NCBI GenBank assembly: GCA_020849665.1
Contig: JADLFX010000053.1
Location: forward strand, 1-64,000
Direction: 5' to 3'
Source: Planctomycetota bacterium
GTDB lineage: Bacteria > Planctomycetota > UBA1135 > UBA2386
Length of the DNA stretch: 64,000 bases
Shown here: piece after piece, positions 54,660 to 64,000 of the stretch
How the letters are laid out: every line of letters starts with the position of its first letter
Position numbering within the stretch: position 1 is the stretch's first letter
Notes under the pieces: model-generated
What the model saw: the letters and a program-made list of their open reading frames with translations, nothing else
What the model was told of the DNA's origin: nothing
The model's database searches: none
Program-made: the position numbers and the translations under genes

Positions 54660-56100
54660 GACCGACCCGCACGGCCTGCTGCTCCAGCCTCGGGTGCGCC
54701 TTGCCTGGAGGCTGATCGCGGGCGTGGTCGCCCTGGTCCTGGTGTGGTCGATGCTGACCTGGGTGCTGCTCGGCCAGGGCGCGGTGCCGGGCGGCGGGCC
54801 CGAAGCCGCCGATGGACGCTGGCGGATCGTGTGGATCGCCCTGGTCTGCGCCGCCCTCGGTGCGGCGCTCGCGGCGATCCTGGCCCGGGGCATCACCCGC
54901 GGGATCCACCGCGCCGCGACCGCGGCGCGGGCCTGGGCCGCCGGCGACCTCGACGCGCGGGCGCGGATCGACCGTGACGACGAACTCGGGCTGCTGGGCG
55001 CCGAGCTGAACCGGCTGGCCGAGTCCTTGAGCACGCGCAGCGCACGCAGCGCGGACGACCGCAGCCAGCTCCTGGGGATCCTGGGCGGCCTCTCCCAGGG
55101 TGTCGTGGCGGTGGATGCGGACGAACGGGTCGTGCACATGAACGCGATGGCCGCGCGCCTGCTGCAGGCGCGTGCCCGCGAGGCGCTCGGCAAGCCGATC
55201 TGGGAGGTGGCGCGCAGCCTGCAGGTGAGCGAGTGCCTGGCCCGCGCCCTGCGCGAGGGCGGAGAGATCGCCGACGAGCTCGTGTTCGACGGTCACGGGG
55301 AGGAACAGTCGATCCAGGTGCTCGCCGAGCCGCTGCTCGACGGCGACGGCCGGACCGCCGGTGCGGTCGCCGTGCTCCAGGACGTGACCCGGCTGCGCCG
55401 CCTGGAGGCCGTGCGCCGCGACTTCGTGGCCAACGTCTCGCACGAGCTGAAGACCCCGCTCACGGCGATTCGCGGACTCGTCGAGACGCTGCTGGACGAT
55501 CCCGAGATGTCCCAGGAGACGCGCGTGCGCTTCCTGGCCAAGGTACGCAACCAGACGCAACGCCTTGCCGCGCTGGTCACCGACCTGCTGACCCTGTCCC
55601 GCGTCGAGTCCGGGCGCGAGGCGCTGGAGAAGGCGCCGGTGGATCTGCGGGGGCCGGTGCGGGAATCGGTGCACTCCCTGATGCAGGAGGCGCTGGCCAG
55701 ACGGCTCGACGTGCAGATGGCCCTGCCCGCGCAGCCCCTGGTGGTGCTCGGGGATGCCGAGGCCCTGCGCCAGGTGATGGACAACCTGATCGGCAACGCC
55801 ATCAAGTACACCCCCGAAGGCGGGCGCGTGTGGGTGCGCCTGGACGAGGACGCAGGCTCCGCGCGCATCGAGGTGCAGGACACCGGGATCGGCATCGAAC
55901 CGCGCGACCAGGAGCGCATCTTCGAGCGCTTCTACCGGGTCGACAAGGCTCGCTCCCGCGAACTCGGCGGCACCGGCCTCGGCCTCTCGATCGTGAAACA
56001 CATCACGCTTGCCCACCGCGGCGAGGTGGCGGTCGAGAGCACGCCCGGGCAGGGCAGCACGTTCCGCGTCCGCATCCCGCTCCGGCCCGAATCTTCATGA
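54643..56100 (+). CDS. phoR: Phosphate regulon sensor histidine kinase
   Basis: A 485-residue membrane kinase. Two membrane helices (about 20-43 and 62-82) enclose a very short periplasmic loop. A HAMP segment (about 83-135) and a PAS domain (about 140-255) follow. The dimerisation domain has H267 in [14 protein letters not shown], and the ATP-binding domain has [15 protein letters not shown] (N box), VQDTGIGIE and [12 protein letters not shown]. The short sensor loop fits PhoR proteins, which sense phosphate through Pst and PhoU rather than directly. Confidence 0.94.
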   Translation: MPSRPETDPHGLLLQPRVRLAWRLIAGVVALVLVWSMLTWVLLGQGAVPGGGPEAADGRWRIVWIALVCAALGAALAAILARGITRGIHRAATAARAWAAGDLDARARIDRDDELGLLGAELNRLAESLSTRSARSADDRSQLLGILGGLSQGVVAVDADERVVHMNAMAARLLQARAREALGKPIWEVARSLQVSECLARALREGGEIADELVFDGHGEEQSIQVLAEPLLDGDGRTAGAVAVLQDVTRLRRLEAVRRDFVANVSHELKTPLTAIRGLVETLLDDPEMSQETRVRFLAKVRNQTQRLAALVTDLLTLSRVESGREALEKAPVDLRGPVRESVHSLMQEALARRLDVQMALPAQPLVVLGDAEALRQVMDNLIGNAIKYTPEGGRVWVRLDEDAGSARIEVQDTGIGIEPRDQERIFERFYRVDKARSRELGGTGLGLSIVKHITLAHRGEVAVESTPGQGSTFRVRIPLRPESS

Positions 56101-56132
56101 ACGGCGTCCTCCGGCGTCGCCCGCCGGCCAGC

Positions 56133-56138
56133 TAGCAT
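56133..56138 (+). promoter_or_regulatory. Candidate -10 (TAGCAT) before phoU
   Basis: GCTAGCATTC lies 41 bases upstream of the phoU GTG in the short phoR-phoU gap. No clear -35 is seen. phoU may thus also have its own promoter. Confidence 0.35.
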
Positions 56139-56179
56139 TCCGCCCGCTCCGTCCTTTCCACCACTACGCCGCCCCCGCC

Positions 56180-58554
<2,375 letters not shown>

Positions 58555-58619
58555 CGCGCGGCCAGCTTGGGCCAGAGCCGGACGGAAAGCAACCGGCCAG
58601 GACTCGGGGACGGCGCGGG

Positions 58620-59354
58620 CTACCGTGTCCCGCGATCCTGCCGCGGCCGCGTGCCGGTCGGCCGGCGTGCGGCCGGCGCGCTGTCCGGGGACGCCTGCGG
58701 GTGGCTCTGCGAACCGGACCTGGAGTCGGGCCGGCTCGCCGTCGCGCCGGCACCCTCGAGCTGCAGCGCGGTGCGGATCGGAGCCGGCACGAGGTCGCCG
58801 AGTTCGCGCAGCGTCAGCTGCGAGAAGTGCAGGGCCTGCGAGCGTCGCGCGGCCTGCACCACCTGATGCCCGCTGCCGAACATCGATGCGAAGAGGGTGA
58901 GCACGAGGGTCAGCCCGACCACGACGACCAGGGCGCCCGTGCCGATGCCGAGCACGCCGCCGCCGAGCCGGTCGTAGAACGAGAGCCCGATCTTCGCGAC
59001 CAGCTTCTGTACGAAGTAGGCGACGAACGACACGAGCAGGAGCACCACCAGGAAGATCGCGAAGTACGCGATGTAGAGGGCCAGCTCCGGATTGGCGCGC
59101 GCCTCCTGGAACCACCCCGCGAGCCGCCCGGCGAATCCCGGACCCAGGCGTGCGGCGACCAGGCACCCCAGGACCAGGGTCACGATCCGGCTGACCTGCC
59201 AGACGAACCCACGGAAGAGGCCGAGCACGAAGAACACGGCCAGCAGCGCCAGGGCAGTCAGGTCCACCCAGCCCAGGTTGCCGAGGACCTGCACGCCGGC
59301 CTCGGCCATGGGAACGGATGCGGGGGTCGGATCCTGCGTGGGGATGTGCGTCAT
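58620..59354 (-). CDS. cvpA: CvpA-family membrane protein
   Basis: A 244-residue protein with four membrane helices (about 30-50, 55-75, 90-115 and 130-155) of the CvpA/colicin-V-production type. VDLTALALLAVFFVLGLFRGFV and FYDRLGGGVLGIGTGALVVV are the conserved parts. The C-terminal 50 residues are a Ser/Pro/Arg-rich cytoplasmic tail of low complexity. The family affects envelope homeostasis in enteric bacteria, but its molecular role is unclear. Its stop lies about 65 bases before the TPP riboswitch. Confidence 0.85.
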   Translation of the reverse strand: MTHIPTQDPTPASVPMAEAGVQVLGNLGWVDLTALALLAVFFVLGLFRGFVWQVSRIVTLVLGCLVAARLGPGFAGRLAGWFQEARANPELALYIAYFAIFLVVLLLVSFVAYFVQKLVAKIGLSFYDRLGGGVLGIGTGALVVVVGLTLVLTLFASMFGSGHQVVQAARRSQALHFSQLTLRELGDLVPAPIRTALQLEGAGATASRPDSRSGSQSHPQASPDSAPAARRPTGTRPRQDRGTR

Positions 59355-59374
59355 TCCAGAACCGCCGGGGGCAG

Positions 59375-59380
59375 ATTATC
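59375..59380 (-). promoter_or_regulatory. Candidate -10 (GATAAT) for cvpA
   Basis: On the minus strand GATAAT matches five of six consensus bases and ends 20 bases before the cvpA ATG. The expected -35 region is poor. The 102-base gap is shared with the divergent gene at 59457. Confidence 0.4.
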
Positions 59381-59456
59381 CTGCGGCGCCGTTTCGGCCA
59401 CGACCAGGGTGCTTCGCCTGCACGGTCAGACCGGAGGCAGGACGGGGCGCGAGACG

Positions 59457-61127
59457 ATGCAGAACGACTTCACGCCGCAGCGCACCCTCCTCCGCGACCT
59501 CCTGGCCAAGGTGGAGGAGGACCCCGGTCTGGCGGCCGAGCTGGCCAGGGCGAGGCGGGAGTTCTTCGGCGCCGATCAGGCCGAGTACCTCGCGCGCGGC
59601 ACCAGCAAGGCCGATCGCGACCGCATGGACGCCGCGGCCAACCGCTTCGCCGAGTGGTTCCTCCTGGAGCGCGAGAGCGACGTCCTGGGCGAGGTGCCGG
59701 TCCGCGCCCTGGCCGAGCGGATGGGGCGGGGCGACGAGGCCGAGGACCTCGAGGCCTCCGTGGCGGGGGTGTTCGTGGTGGATCGCGTCGCCGGGGGCGA
59801 GGTGCGGGTGCGCGATCTGCAGGACGAGCGCTCCTATGACCTCGAGGGCGTGCGCGCGGCGACGGTGTCGGTGGGGGACGTCCTGGTCGGCCGGCTCTTC
59901 CCGCTGGCCAGCGGCGCCTACCTGCCGTCGCAGGCCTGCGTGGTGGAGCCCCGGGGTCGCGAGCTCGCCGAGGCGTTCCGCCAGGACCTGGTCCGGCTCG
60001 GGTTGCAGCGCCGGCTGAACCAGGCCGAACTGGAACGGGTGATGGTGCAGAGCCTCGCGCAGCAGCGCGCCCAGCCGTTCCGCGCCCTGGAGCGCGTGGA
60101 GGCAGACCTCGACGCGTTCCTGCGCCATGCAGGCAGATCGCCGCAGGACATCCGCAGGCTGCTCGAGGCGCTCGCCGGCGCCGAACGACCGGCCGTGGTC
60201 ATGGGCCCGCTCCTGGAGGAGCTCGCCTTCGACACCAACGTGGACCTCGAGCTGGCCCGCCGCCTGCTGCTCGAGGCCTGGAATGCCTACCACGCCCGGG
60301 GTCGCGCGCCTGCGCCGGCCCCGAGGCCGGCGCCCCCGGAACCGGACCCGCCGACCGCCGGCGCAGGGCCCACGCTGGGTTCCGATGTCGCGGCCCGCAT
60401 CGAGCGCGGCCTCGCGCGCGGCCAGGACGTCGAGGACGTGTTCGCGGAGGTGGAGGGCATGCTCGGGGTCGACCCGAGCGAGGAGGAGGACGAAGACGCC
60501 GCGGCCCTGGACCCGTTCACCATCGGCGACCTGGAGCCCCTGGTCTACGAGTACCTGTGGGAGACCGCGACTGAGGACACCGCGGGAGGCCGGGCGCTGC
60601 GCCGGCTGGTGGAGATGCAGCACGAGGCACCGGTCCCGAAGACCAATCTCGAGTACCTGGAGGCCGAGGACCTCACGCGCTTCCTCCTGCAGATCTATCT
60701 GCAGTCTCCGCCGGAGCAGAGGCACGCCGCCGTCGCGGACGCCCACGACACGCTGCGGCGCTTCTTCGCGTGGGGCGAGGCCACGCAGGACTTCCGCCTC
60801 CAGCCCACGCTCGAGGAGTGCGACCGCGCGTTCTACGACCACGTCGAACGTCTGGCCGCCGCGAGCCTCGCGCTCTCGTCGACGGTCCGCCCGCGGGCCG
60901 GGGAGCGGCCCCAGCTCTTCCGGGTGCTCGCCGTGGGGGACACGGGCACCGAGGTGCTGCTGATCCAGAGCGAGGAGAACCTGCTCCTGCCCGGCCCGGC
61001 GGGCCTCGCGGCGCGCCTGCACCCGGGAGACCTGCTGCTCGGCCTCCTCGACCGCAGCGGCAAGGCTCCGCGCCTGCACGGCATGGTGGTCGCCATGCCG
61101 GGATCGGTCGAGCGGATGCTGGGCTGA
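59457..61127 (+). CDS. Large protein of unknown function
   Basis: A 556-residue, acidic, soluble protein with no signal or membrane segment. Residues about 1-290 are helical with a strand-rich insert around 95-165 (AGVFVVDRVAGGEVRVRDLQDE, then VSVGDVLVGRLFPLASGAYL). A proline-rich linker (about 282-300) and a very acidic patch (SEEEDED) follow. The second part is helical and ends in a small beta region (LFRVLAVGDTGTEVLLIQSEENLLLP). No family recognised. The gene downstream, 155 bases on, encodes a similarly sized helical protein, so the pair may be functionally linked. Confidence 0.6.
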   Translation: MQNDFTPQRTLLRDLLAKVEEDPGLAAELARARREFFGADQAEYLARGTSKADRDRMDAAANRFAEWFLLERESDVLGEVPVRALAERMGRGDEAEDLEASVAGVFVVDRVAGGEVRVRDLQDERSYDLEGVRAATVSVGDVLVGRLFPLASGAYLPSQACVVEPRGRELAEAFRQDLVRLGLQRRLNQAELERVMVQSLAQQRAQPFRALERVEADLDAFLRHAGRSPQDIRRLLEALAGAERPAVVMGPLLEELAFDTNVDLELARRLLLEAWNAYHARGRAPAPAPRPAPPEPDPPTAGAGPTLGSDVAARIERGLARGQDVEDVFAEVEGMLGVDPSEEEDEDAAALDPFTIGDLEPLVYEYLWETATEDTAGGRALRRLVEMQHEAPVPKTNLEYLEAEDLTRFLLQIYLQSPPEQRHAAVADAHDTLRRFFAWGEATQDFRLQPTLEECDRAFYDHVERLAAASLALSSTVRPRAGERPQLFRVLAVGDTGTEVLLIQSEENLLLPGPAGLAARLHPGDLLLGLLDRSGKAPRLHGMVVAMPGSVERMLG

Positions 61128-61241
61128 GACCCGGGATCCTGGATCGCGCGCGGAGGCCCGCCCGGCATCCCCCCCGGAGTGCTGCGCAACCCCTGCGGCC
61201 AGGCGCCCGGCGCCGCCGGCGCTTTGCGGCCGGGTTCGACC

Positions 61242-61255
61242 CCCGCACGTGCGGG
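61242..61255. promoter_or_regulatory. 14-bp perfect palindrome before the gene at 61283
   Basis: CCCGCACGTGCGGG lies 27 bases upstream of the ATG at 61283. It may be an operator; no -10 is obvious. The rest of the gap (61128-61282) has dense GC dyads and nothing else I can name. Confidence 0.35.
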
Positions 61256-61282
61256 TTCCGATACCCGCTGCAGGGGAACCGC

Positions 61283-63394
61283 ATGGCCTGGGAGACCACA
61301 CTCGACCGGCTGCTCTTGCAGCAGGTCCACGATGCCGAGAAGGGCGCCCTGAGAGCCAGCGAGGTGCGCCAGCTGGTCGTGGATCTCCTGGAGCTGCGCC
61401 CGGACCGGCCGCAGTCGGCGTTCCTGTGCGGCTACGCGCGGGTGCTGCTCGGGCTGGACCTGCCGGTGCCCGCGCCTTCGCCGTCGGCCCGCCGCTGGGA
61501 GACGTTCGGCCGCCTGCGCGCGCACGACCGCCGTGGGGAACGATCGTGGGTCGCGGACCTGCTGAAGGACTCCGCCGTCCTGGTGGACCTGCTGCGCGAG
61601 CCCCGGCTGGCGGCGCAGGCCCTGCCCCTGGTGCTGCGCACGATGTTCTGGACCGGCAACCTCTCGCAGGCGGTGCATGCGATCGAGTTCCTGGCCGGCC
61701 CCGACGAGTCTTCGGAGGCGCACGTCCTGGTCGACGCCGGGCTCACCGATCTGCTGACGCGCCTCGAGCGGCGCGAGCCGCGGGAGGGCGAGGAGCCCAC
61801 GGCAACGATCCTCGAACGCTGCATGGGCCTGCGTGCGTTCGCCGGGCTGCCGGGCGACGTGCGCGCCCGCTATCACCTGGCCCTGGCGCAGTGCGCCACG
61901 CAGGTGCGGGCCGGAAGCGAGGCCCTGGCGCAGGTGCGGCTCGCGCTCGAATGTCCGCACGACCAGCCCTGGCTGCAGAGCCGGATCTGCCTGGTGGGGG
62001 CGCTGGCCGAGCTCGGCCTGCACGACGTGTCGGAACTCGAGCCGCGCGCCGAACGCCCGGCGCGCGCCCGCGCGTTCGCATGGCTCGACCAGGGCCCCAA
62101 GGACCCGGAGAAGTCCGTGCCGGAGGTGCACTTCGCGCGCGGCATCCTGCTCTACGAGACCGGCGGGTTCCCCGCCGCCCAGGCCGCGTTCGACGCCGCC
62201 GTGGACGCCATCCGCCGGAACCAGGGCGAACCCGGCCTGCTCCTGGAGCGGGCGCGCTTCTTCCTGGCCGCCGCGATCCTGGCTGGCGGCGACCGGAGCG
62301 AGGCCGTGCGCGCCGTGCACCTGCTCGACCAGGCGCTCAGCCACGTGCGGCCCGACCTGGAGAGCTTCTTCCCGGTGCACGAGGAGCTGAAGCGCCTCGA
62401 TCGGCGGGTGGCGCTGAAGTTCCTCGACGCGGTGGACGTCGGCCGCGGCACCGCACCCGATCAGCTCCTGCTCCTGGCGTTCGAGTACCTGGACCTGGGC
62501 GAGGCCGAACCCGCCTCGCGTGCCGCGGAGCGCGTCTTGCAGATCTCGGTGGATCTCGACCAGCGCGTCGAGGCCATGAAGGTCCTGCTGACGGCTCGCA
62601 ACATGCGCGGGCAGCGCCAGCTGGCGCAGGACATGTACCAGGAGATCCGCGACCTCCTCCTGCAGCGCGGCGCGTTCACGGACCTGGAGAAGCTGCTCCA
62701 CGACGAGAAGCTCGTCGGGCAGGCCCTCGACCATCTCGAGATCAAGACCGAGCTGGTCGACCTCTACGAACAGATGGAGGGCAAGGACTTCGAGAAGGCC
62801 GGGCTGCAGACCCAGGTGGCGCGCGCCCTGCGCGCCCGCAAGGACGTGGAGGCACTGCAGGAGGCCTTCGGCATCCTGCAGGAGGTCGGGATCACGCACC
62901 CGGATCTGGTGCGCGAGGACCTGGCCGCGTTGGAGAAGCTCCTGCAGCTCGAGGAGGCCGGCACGACGCTGCCGCAGAGCCAGGGTCAGGCCCTGGTCGA
63001 GGCGGCGCGCAAGGCCCTCGGGCACAAGCCGCGCGTCCTCGTGGTCGGTGGCAACGAACGCCAGCGACGGCACCATCCGCGCTTCGAGCAGCTGGCGGCG
63101 GAGTGGGGCTTCGCCGGCGAGTGGCTGATGGCCAACTATGTCTCGCCGCAGAAGGTGGTGTCCGCGGTGGCCGACCGGGTCGCACAGACCGACCTGCTGA
63201 TCATGCTGCACTGGAACCGGCACGAGGCGACCGAGCCGGCGCTCGATCTGGCCCGCAAGGCCGGGGTGCTGGGGCGGACCGTGCACTACGCGGGGTTCAC
63301 GAGCCTGCAGGTGGCCCTGGGGGATTCGCTGCAGAAGCTGGGGAGCCGGGGGAGTGCTGAGGGGAAGGGGGAGAAGGCGGCGGCGAGGAGGTGA
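61283..63394 (+). CDS. Helical-repeat protein with C-terminal DUF2325-like domain
   Basis: A 703-residue cytoplasmic protein. Residues about 1-570 are helical, with TPR-like pieces (FARGILLYETGGFPAAQAAF, LAFEYLDLGEAEPASRAAERV, RKDVEALQEAFGILQEVG). After a linker, residues about 595-685 begin KPRVLVVGGNERQRRHHPRFEQL and contain VADRVAQTDLLIMLHWNRHEA and AGVLGRTVHYAGFTSLQ, the strand pattern of DUF2325. That family is small and uncharacterised. The lysine/arginine-rich last 20 residues (GKGEKAAARR) are unusual. GGGGA six bases before ATG 61283 sets the start. Confidence 0.65.
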   Translation: MAWETTLDRLLLQQVHDAEKGALRASEVRQLVVDLLELRPDRPQSAFLCGYARVLLGLDLPVPAPSPSARRWETFGRLRAHDRRGERSWVADLLKDSAVLVDLLREPRLAAQALPLVLRTMFWTGNLSQAVHAIEFLAGPDESSEAHVLVDAGLTDLLTRLERREPREGEEPTATILERCMGLRAFAGLPGDVRARYHLALAQCATQVRAGSEALAQVRLALECPHDQPWLQSRICLVGALAELGLHDVSELEPRAERPARARAFAWLDQGPKDPEKSVPEVHFARGILLYETGGFPAAQAAFDAAVDAIRRNQGEPGLLLERARFFLAAAILAGGDRSEAVRAVHLLDQALSHVRPDLESFFPVHEELKRLDRRVALKFLDAVDVGRGTAPDQLLLLAFEYLDLGEAEPASRAAERVLQISVDLDQRVEAMKVLLTARNMRGQRQLAQDMYQEIRDLLLQRGAFTDLEKLLHDEKLVGQALDHLEIKTELVDLYEQMEGKDFEKAGLQTQVARALRARKDVEALQEAFGILQEVGITHPDLVREDLAALEKLLQLEEAGTTLPQSQGQALVEAARKALGHKPRVLVVGGNERQRRHHPRFEQLAAEWGFAGEWLMANYVSPQKVVSAVADRVAQTDLLIMLHWNRHEATEPALDLARKAGVLGRTVHYAGFTSLQVALGDSLQKLGSRGSAEGKGEKAAARR

Positions 63395-63423
63395 GGCAGG
63401 CCCATTCCCACCTTCTGATAAGG

Positions 63424-63641
63424 GACGTTATGGGAAGGTCGGACGGGGGTGGAGGGGGATGCGGGCCGGGGTTGGGGAGGCGGGCAGGGGAAGGAGGCGG
63501 CCCGGCCGACCTTCCCAAAACGTCGGCCAGAGGTGGAGACGGAGGCGGGCTGGGGTTGGGGATGCGGGCCGGGGTTGGGGAGGCGGGCAGGGGAAGGAGG
63601 CGGCCCGGCCGACCTTCCCAAAACGTCGGCCAGAGGTGGAG
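63424..63641. repeat. Intergenic repeat array: two 81-bp direct copies and an inverted fragment
   Basis: An 81-base unit at 63458-63538 recurs at 63561-63641 (103 bases apart), both ending in CTTCCCAAAACGTCGGCC..GGTGGAG. An 18-base stretch at 63424-63441 (GACGTTATGGGAAGGTCG) is the reverse complement of an internal piece with one mismatch. A degenerate third copy may run to about 63725. Purine skew is very strong (G on the plus strand). No gene is credible in 63395-63723. Confidence 0.85.
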
Positions 63642-63723
63642 GGAATGAGGTGGAACGCCAAGGAGGGCGAGGCGGAGAGACGGCCTGGCCGACGGTCCGA
63701 GATCCCTGGCCGGGCGAGGCGGC

Positions 63724-64000
63724 CTAGCCGAGGGTGCCAGCGGGACCCGTCGGCGCGGTCTCGGAACGGCTGAGCAGGAGGGTGGCGACGACCAGGGCCG
63801 GCCACTGCTGCCAGAGGAGGCGATCCATGCTGGTGGACACGTGCCATGCGGGCTCGGCGGGCGTGGTCACGAAGATCGCGTAGACGGCGAGGTGCAGGGT
63901 CAGCACCGCGGCGAGGAGGCGCAGCGCGTCGGCGGACTCCGCGCGGGGGCGGAGGCGGAGCAGCAGCGTCGCGGTCGCGAGCAGGGGCAGCGCCAGGCCG
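63724..64000 (-). CDS. C-terminal end of a multi-pass membrane protein (glycosyltransferase-like), cut by window edge
   Basis: Only the last 91 residues are present. They hold two hydrophobic segments (LALPLLATATLLL, and LRLLAAVLTLHLAVYAIFV), then FVTTPAEPAWHVSTSMDRLLWQQWPALV, then a third segment. The TP..xWH.xTS.xRLL.QxWP pattern is one I associate with GT39/ArnT-type membrane glycosyltransferases, but without the N-terminal catalytic part this is only suggestive. Confidence 0.55.
   Translation of the reverse strand, partial: GLALPLLATATLLLRLRPRAESADALRLLAAVLTLHLAVYAIFVTTPAEPAWHVSTSMDRLLWQQWPALVVATLLLSRSETAPTGPAGTLG

Noticed and set aside
61201..61260. Possible tRNA (GGTTCGACCCC-like T arm)
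   Set aside because: No acceptor, anticodon or D arm can be folded around it; it is just a GC palindrome region.
63458..63641. CRISPR array
   Set aside because: Only two 81-bp copies, too long and too few for CRISPR, no spacers and no cas genes.

Overview
This is a very GC-rich chromosomal window (roughly 70% G+C) from a bacterium with a two-membrane lifestyle. It is almost wholly coding and shows no phage, IS, plasmid or CRISPR signature. Gene content suggests a Planctomycetota-like organism: several large secreted or lipid-anchored TPR/HEAT-repeat proteins of no known function, a SpeE-like protein fused to a membrane domain, an unusual EF-P-family protein, and a type II fatty-acid cluster next to rpmF. 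That affiliation is inference from gene content; there is no rRNA here to settle it. Start codons are mixed (ATG, GTG, TTG), and many genes overlap by exactly 4 bases (ATGA, GTGA or TTGA).

Layout. 1-3.2 kb: two small membrane-protein genes (the first cut by the window edge), a CCA-adding enzyme and a conserved helical protein. 3.2-7.0 kb (minus): dxr and an RseP-type site-2 protease, then a UbiA-type prenyltransferase. 7.1-13.2 kb (plus): NUDIX hydrolase, purM, a TPR protein, an alpha/beta-hydrolase-like secreted protein and a membrane SpeE-like protein. 13.2-17.7 kb (minus): two tandemly duplicated secreted HEAT-repeat proteins. 17.9-24.8 kb: an inositol-monophosphatase-family enzyme, then a tightly overlapping set (lipoprotein, galE, lipoprotein, DUF366, flippase-like membrane protein) and a PfkB-family sugar kinase. 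25-29 kb: recA and alaS. 29.3-34.1 kb: rpmF-plsX-fabH-fabG-acpP-fabF, with no fabD. 34.3-41.1 kb: small helical protein, ROK kinase, ddl, dapB, two membrane-anchored repeat proteins and a tRNA-Leu(CAA). 41.2-45.5 kb (minus): EF-P-like protein, Nfu-type Fe-S scaffold and a secreted glycoside-hydrolase-2-like protein. 45.6-47.5 kb (plus): an HtrA-type protease and a small histidine-kinase-like protein. 47.7-56.9 kb: the phosphate regulon, with pstS-pstC-pstA-pstB (minus) diverging from phoB-phoR-phoU (plus) around 11-bp Pho-box-like repeats. 56.9-59.4 kb (minus): cvpA, then a TPP riboswitch and thiC. 59.5-63.4 kb: two large proteins of unknown function, the second ending in a DUF2325-like domain. 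63.4-63.7 kb: an intergenic repeat region, then the end of a multi-pass membrane protein.

How it fits together. Most of the window is core metabolism: isoprenoids, purines, fatty acids, D-Ala-D-Ala and diaminopimelate synthesis, thiamine, phosphate uptake, DNA repair and translation. The least understood material is the secreted or membrane repeat proteins (13.2-17.7, 18.9-22.1, 37.5-41.1, 59.5-63.4 kb). A second theme is promoter layout: a TAGNNT-type -10 hexamer recurs just upstream of many genes. At three or four of them it lies so close to the ATG that the mRNA would be leaderless or nearly so.
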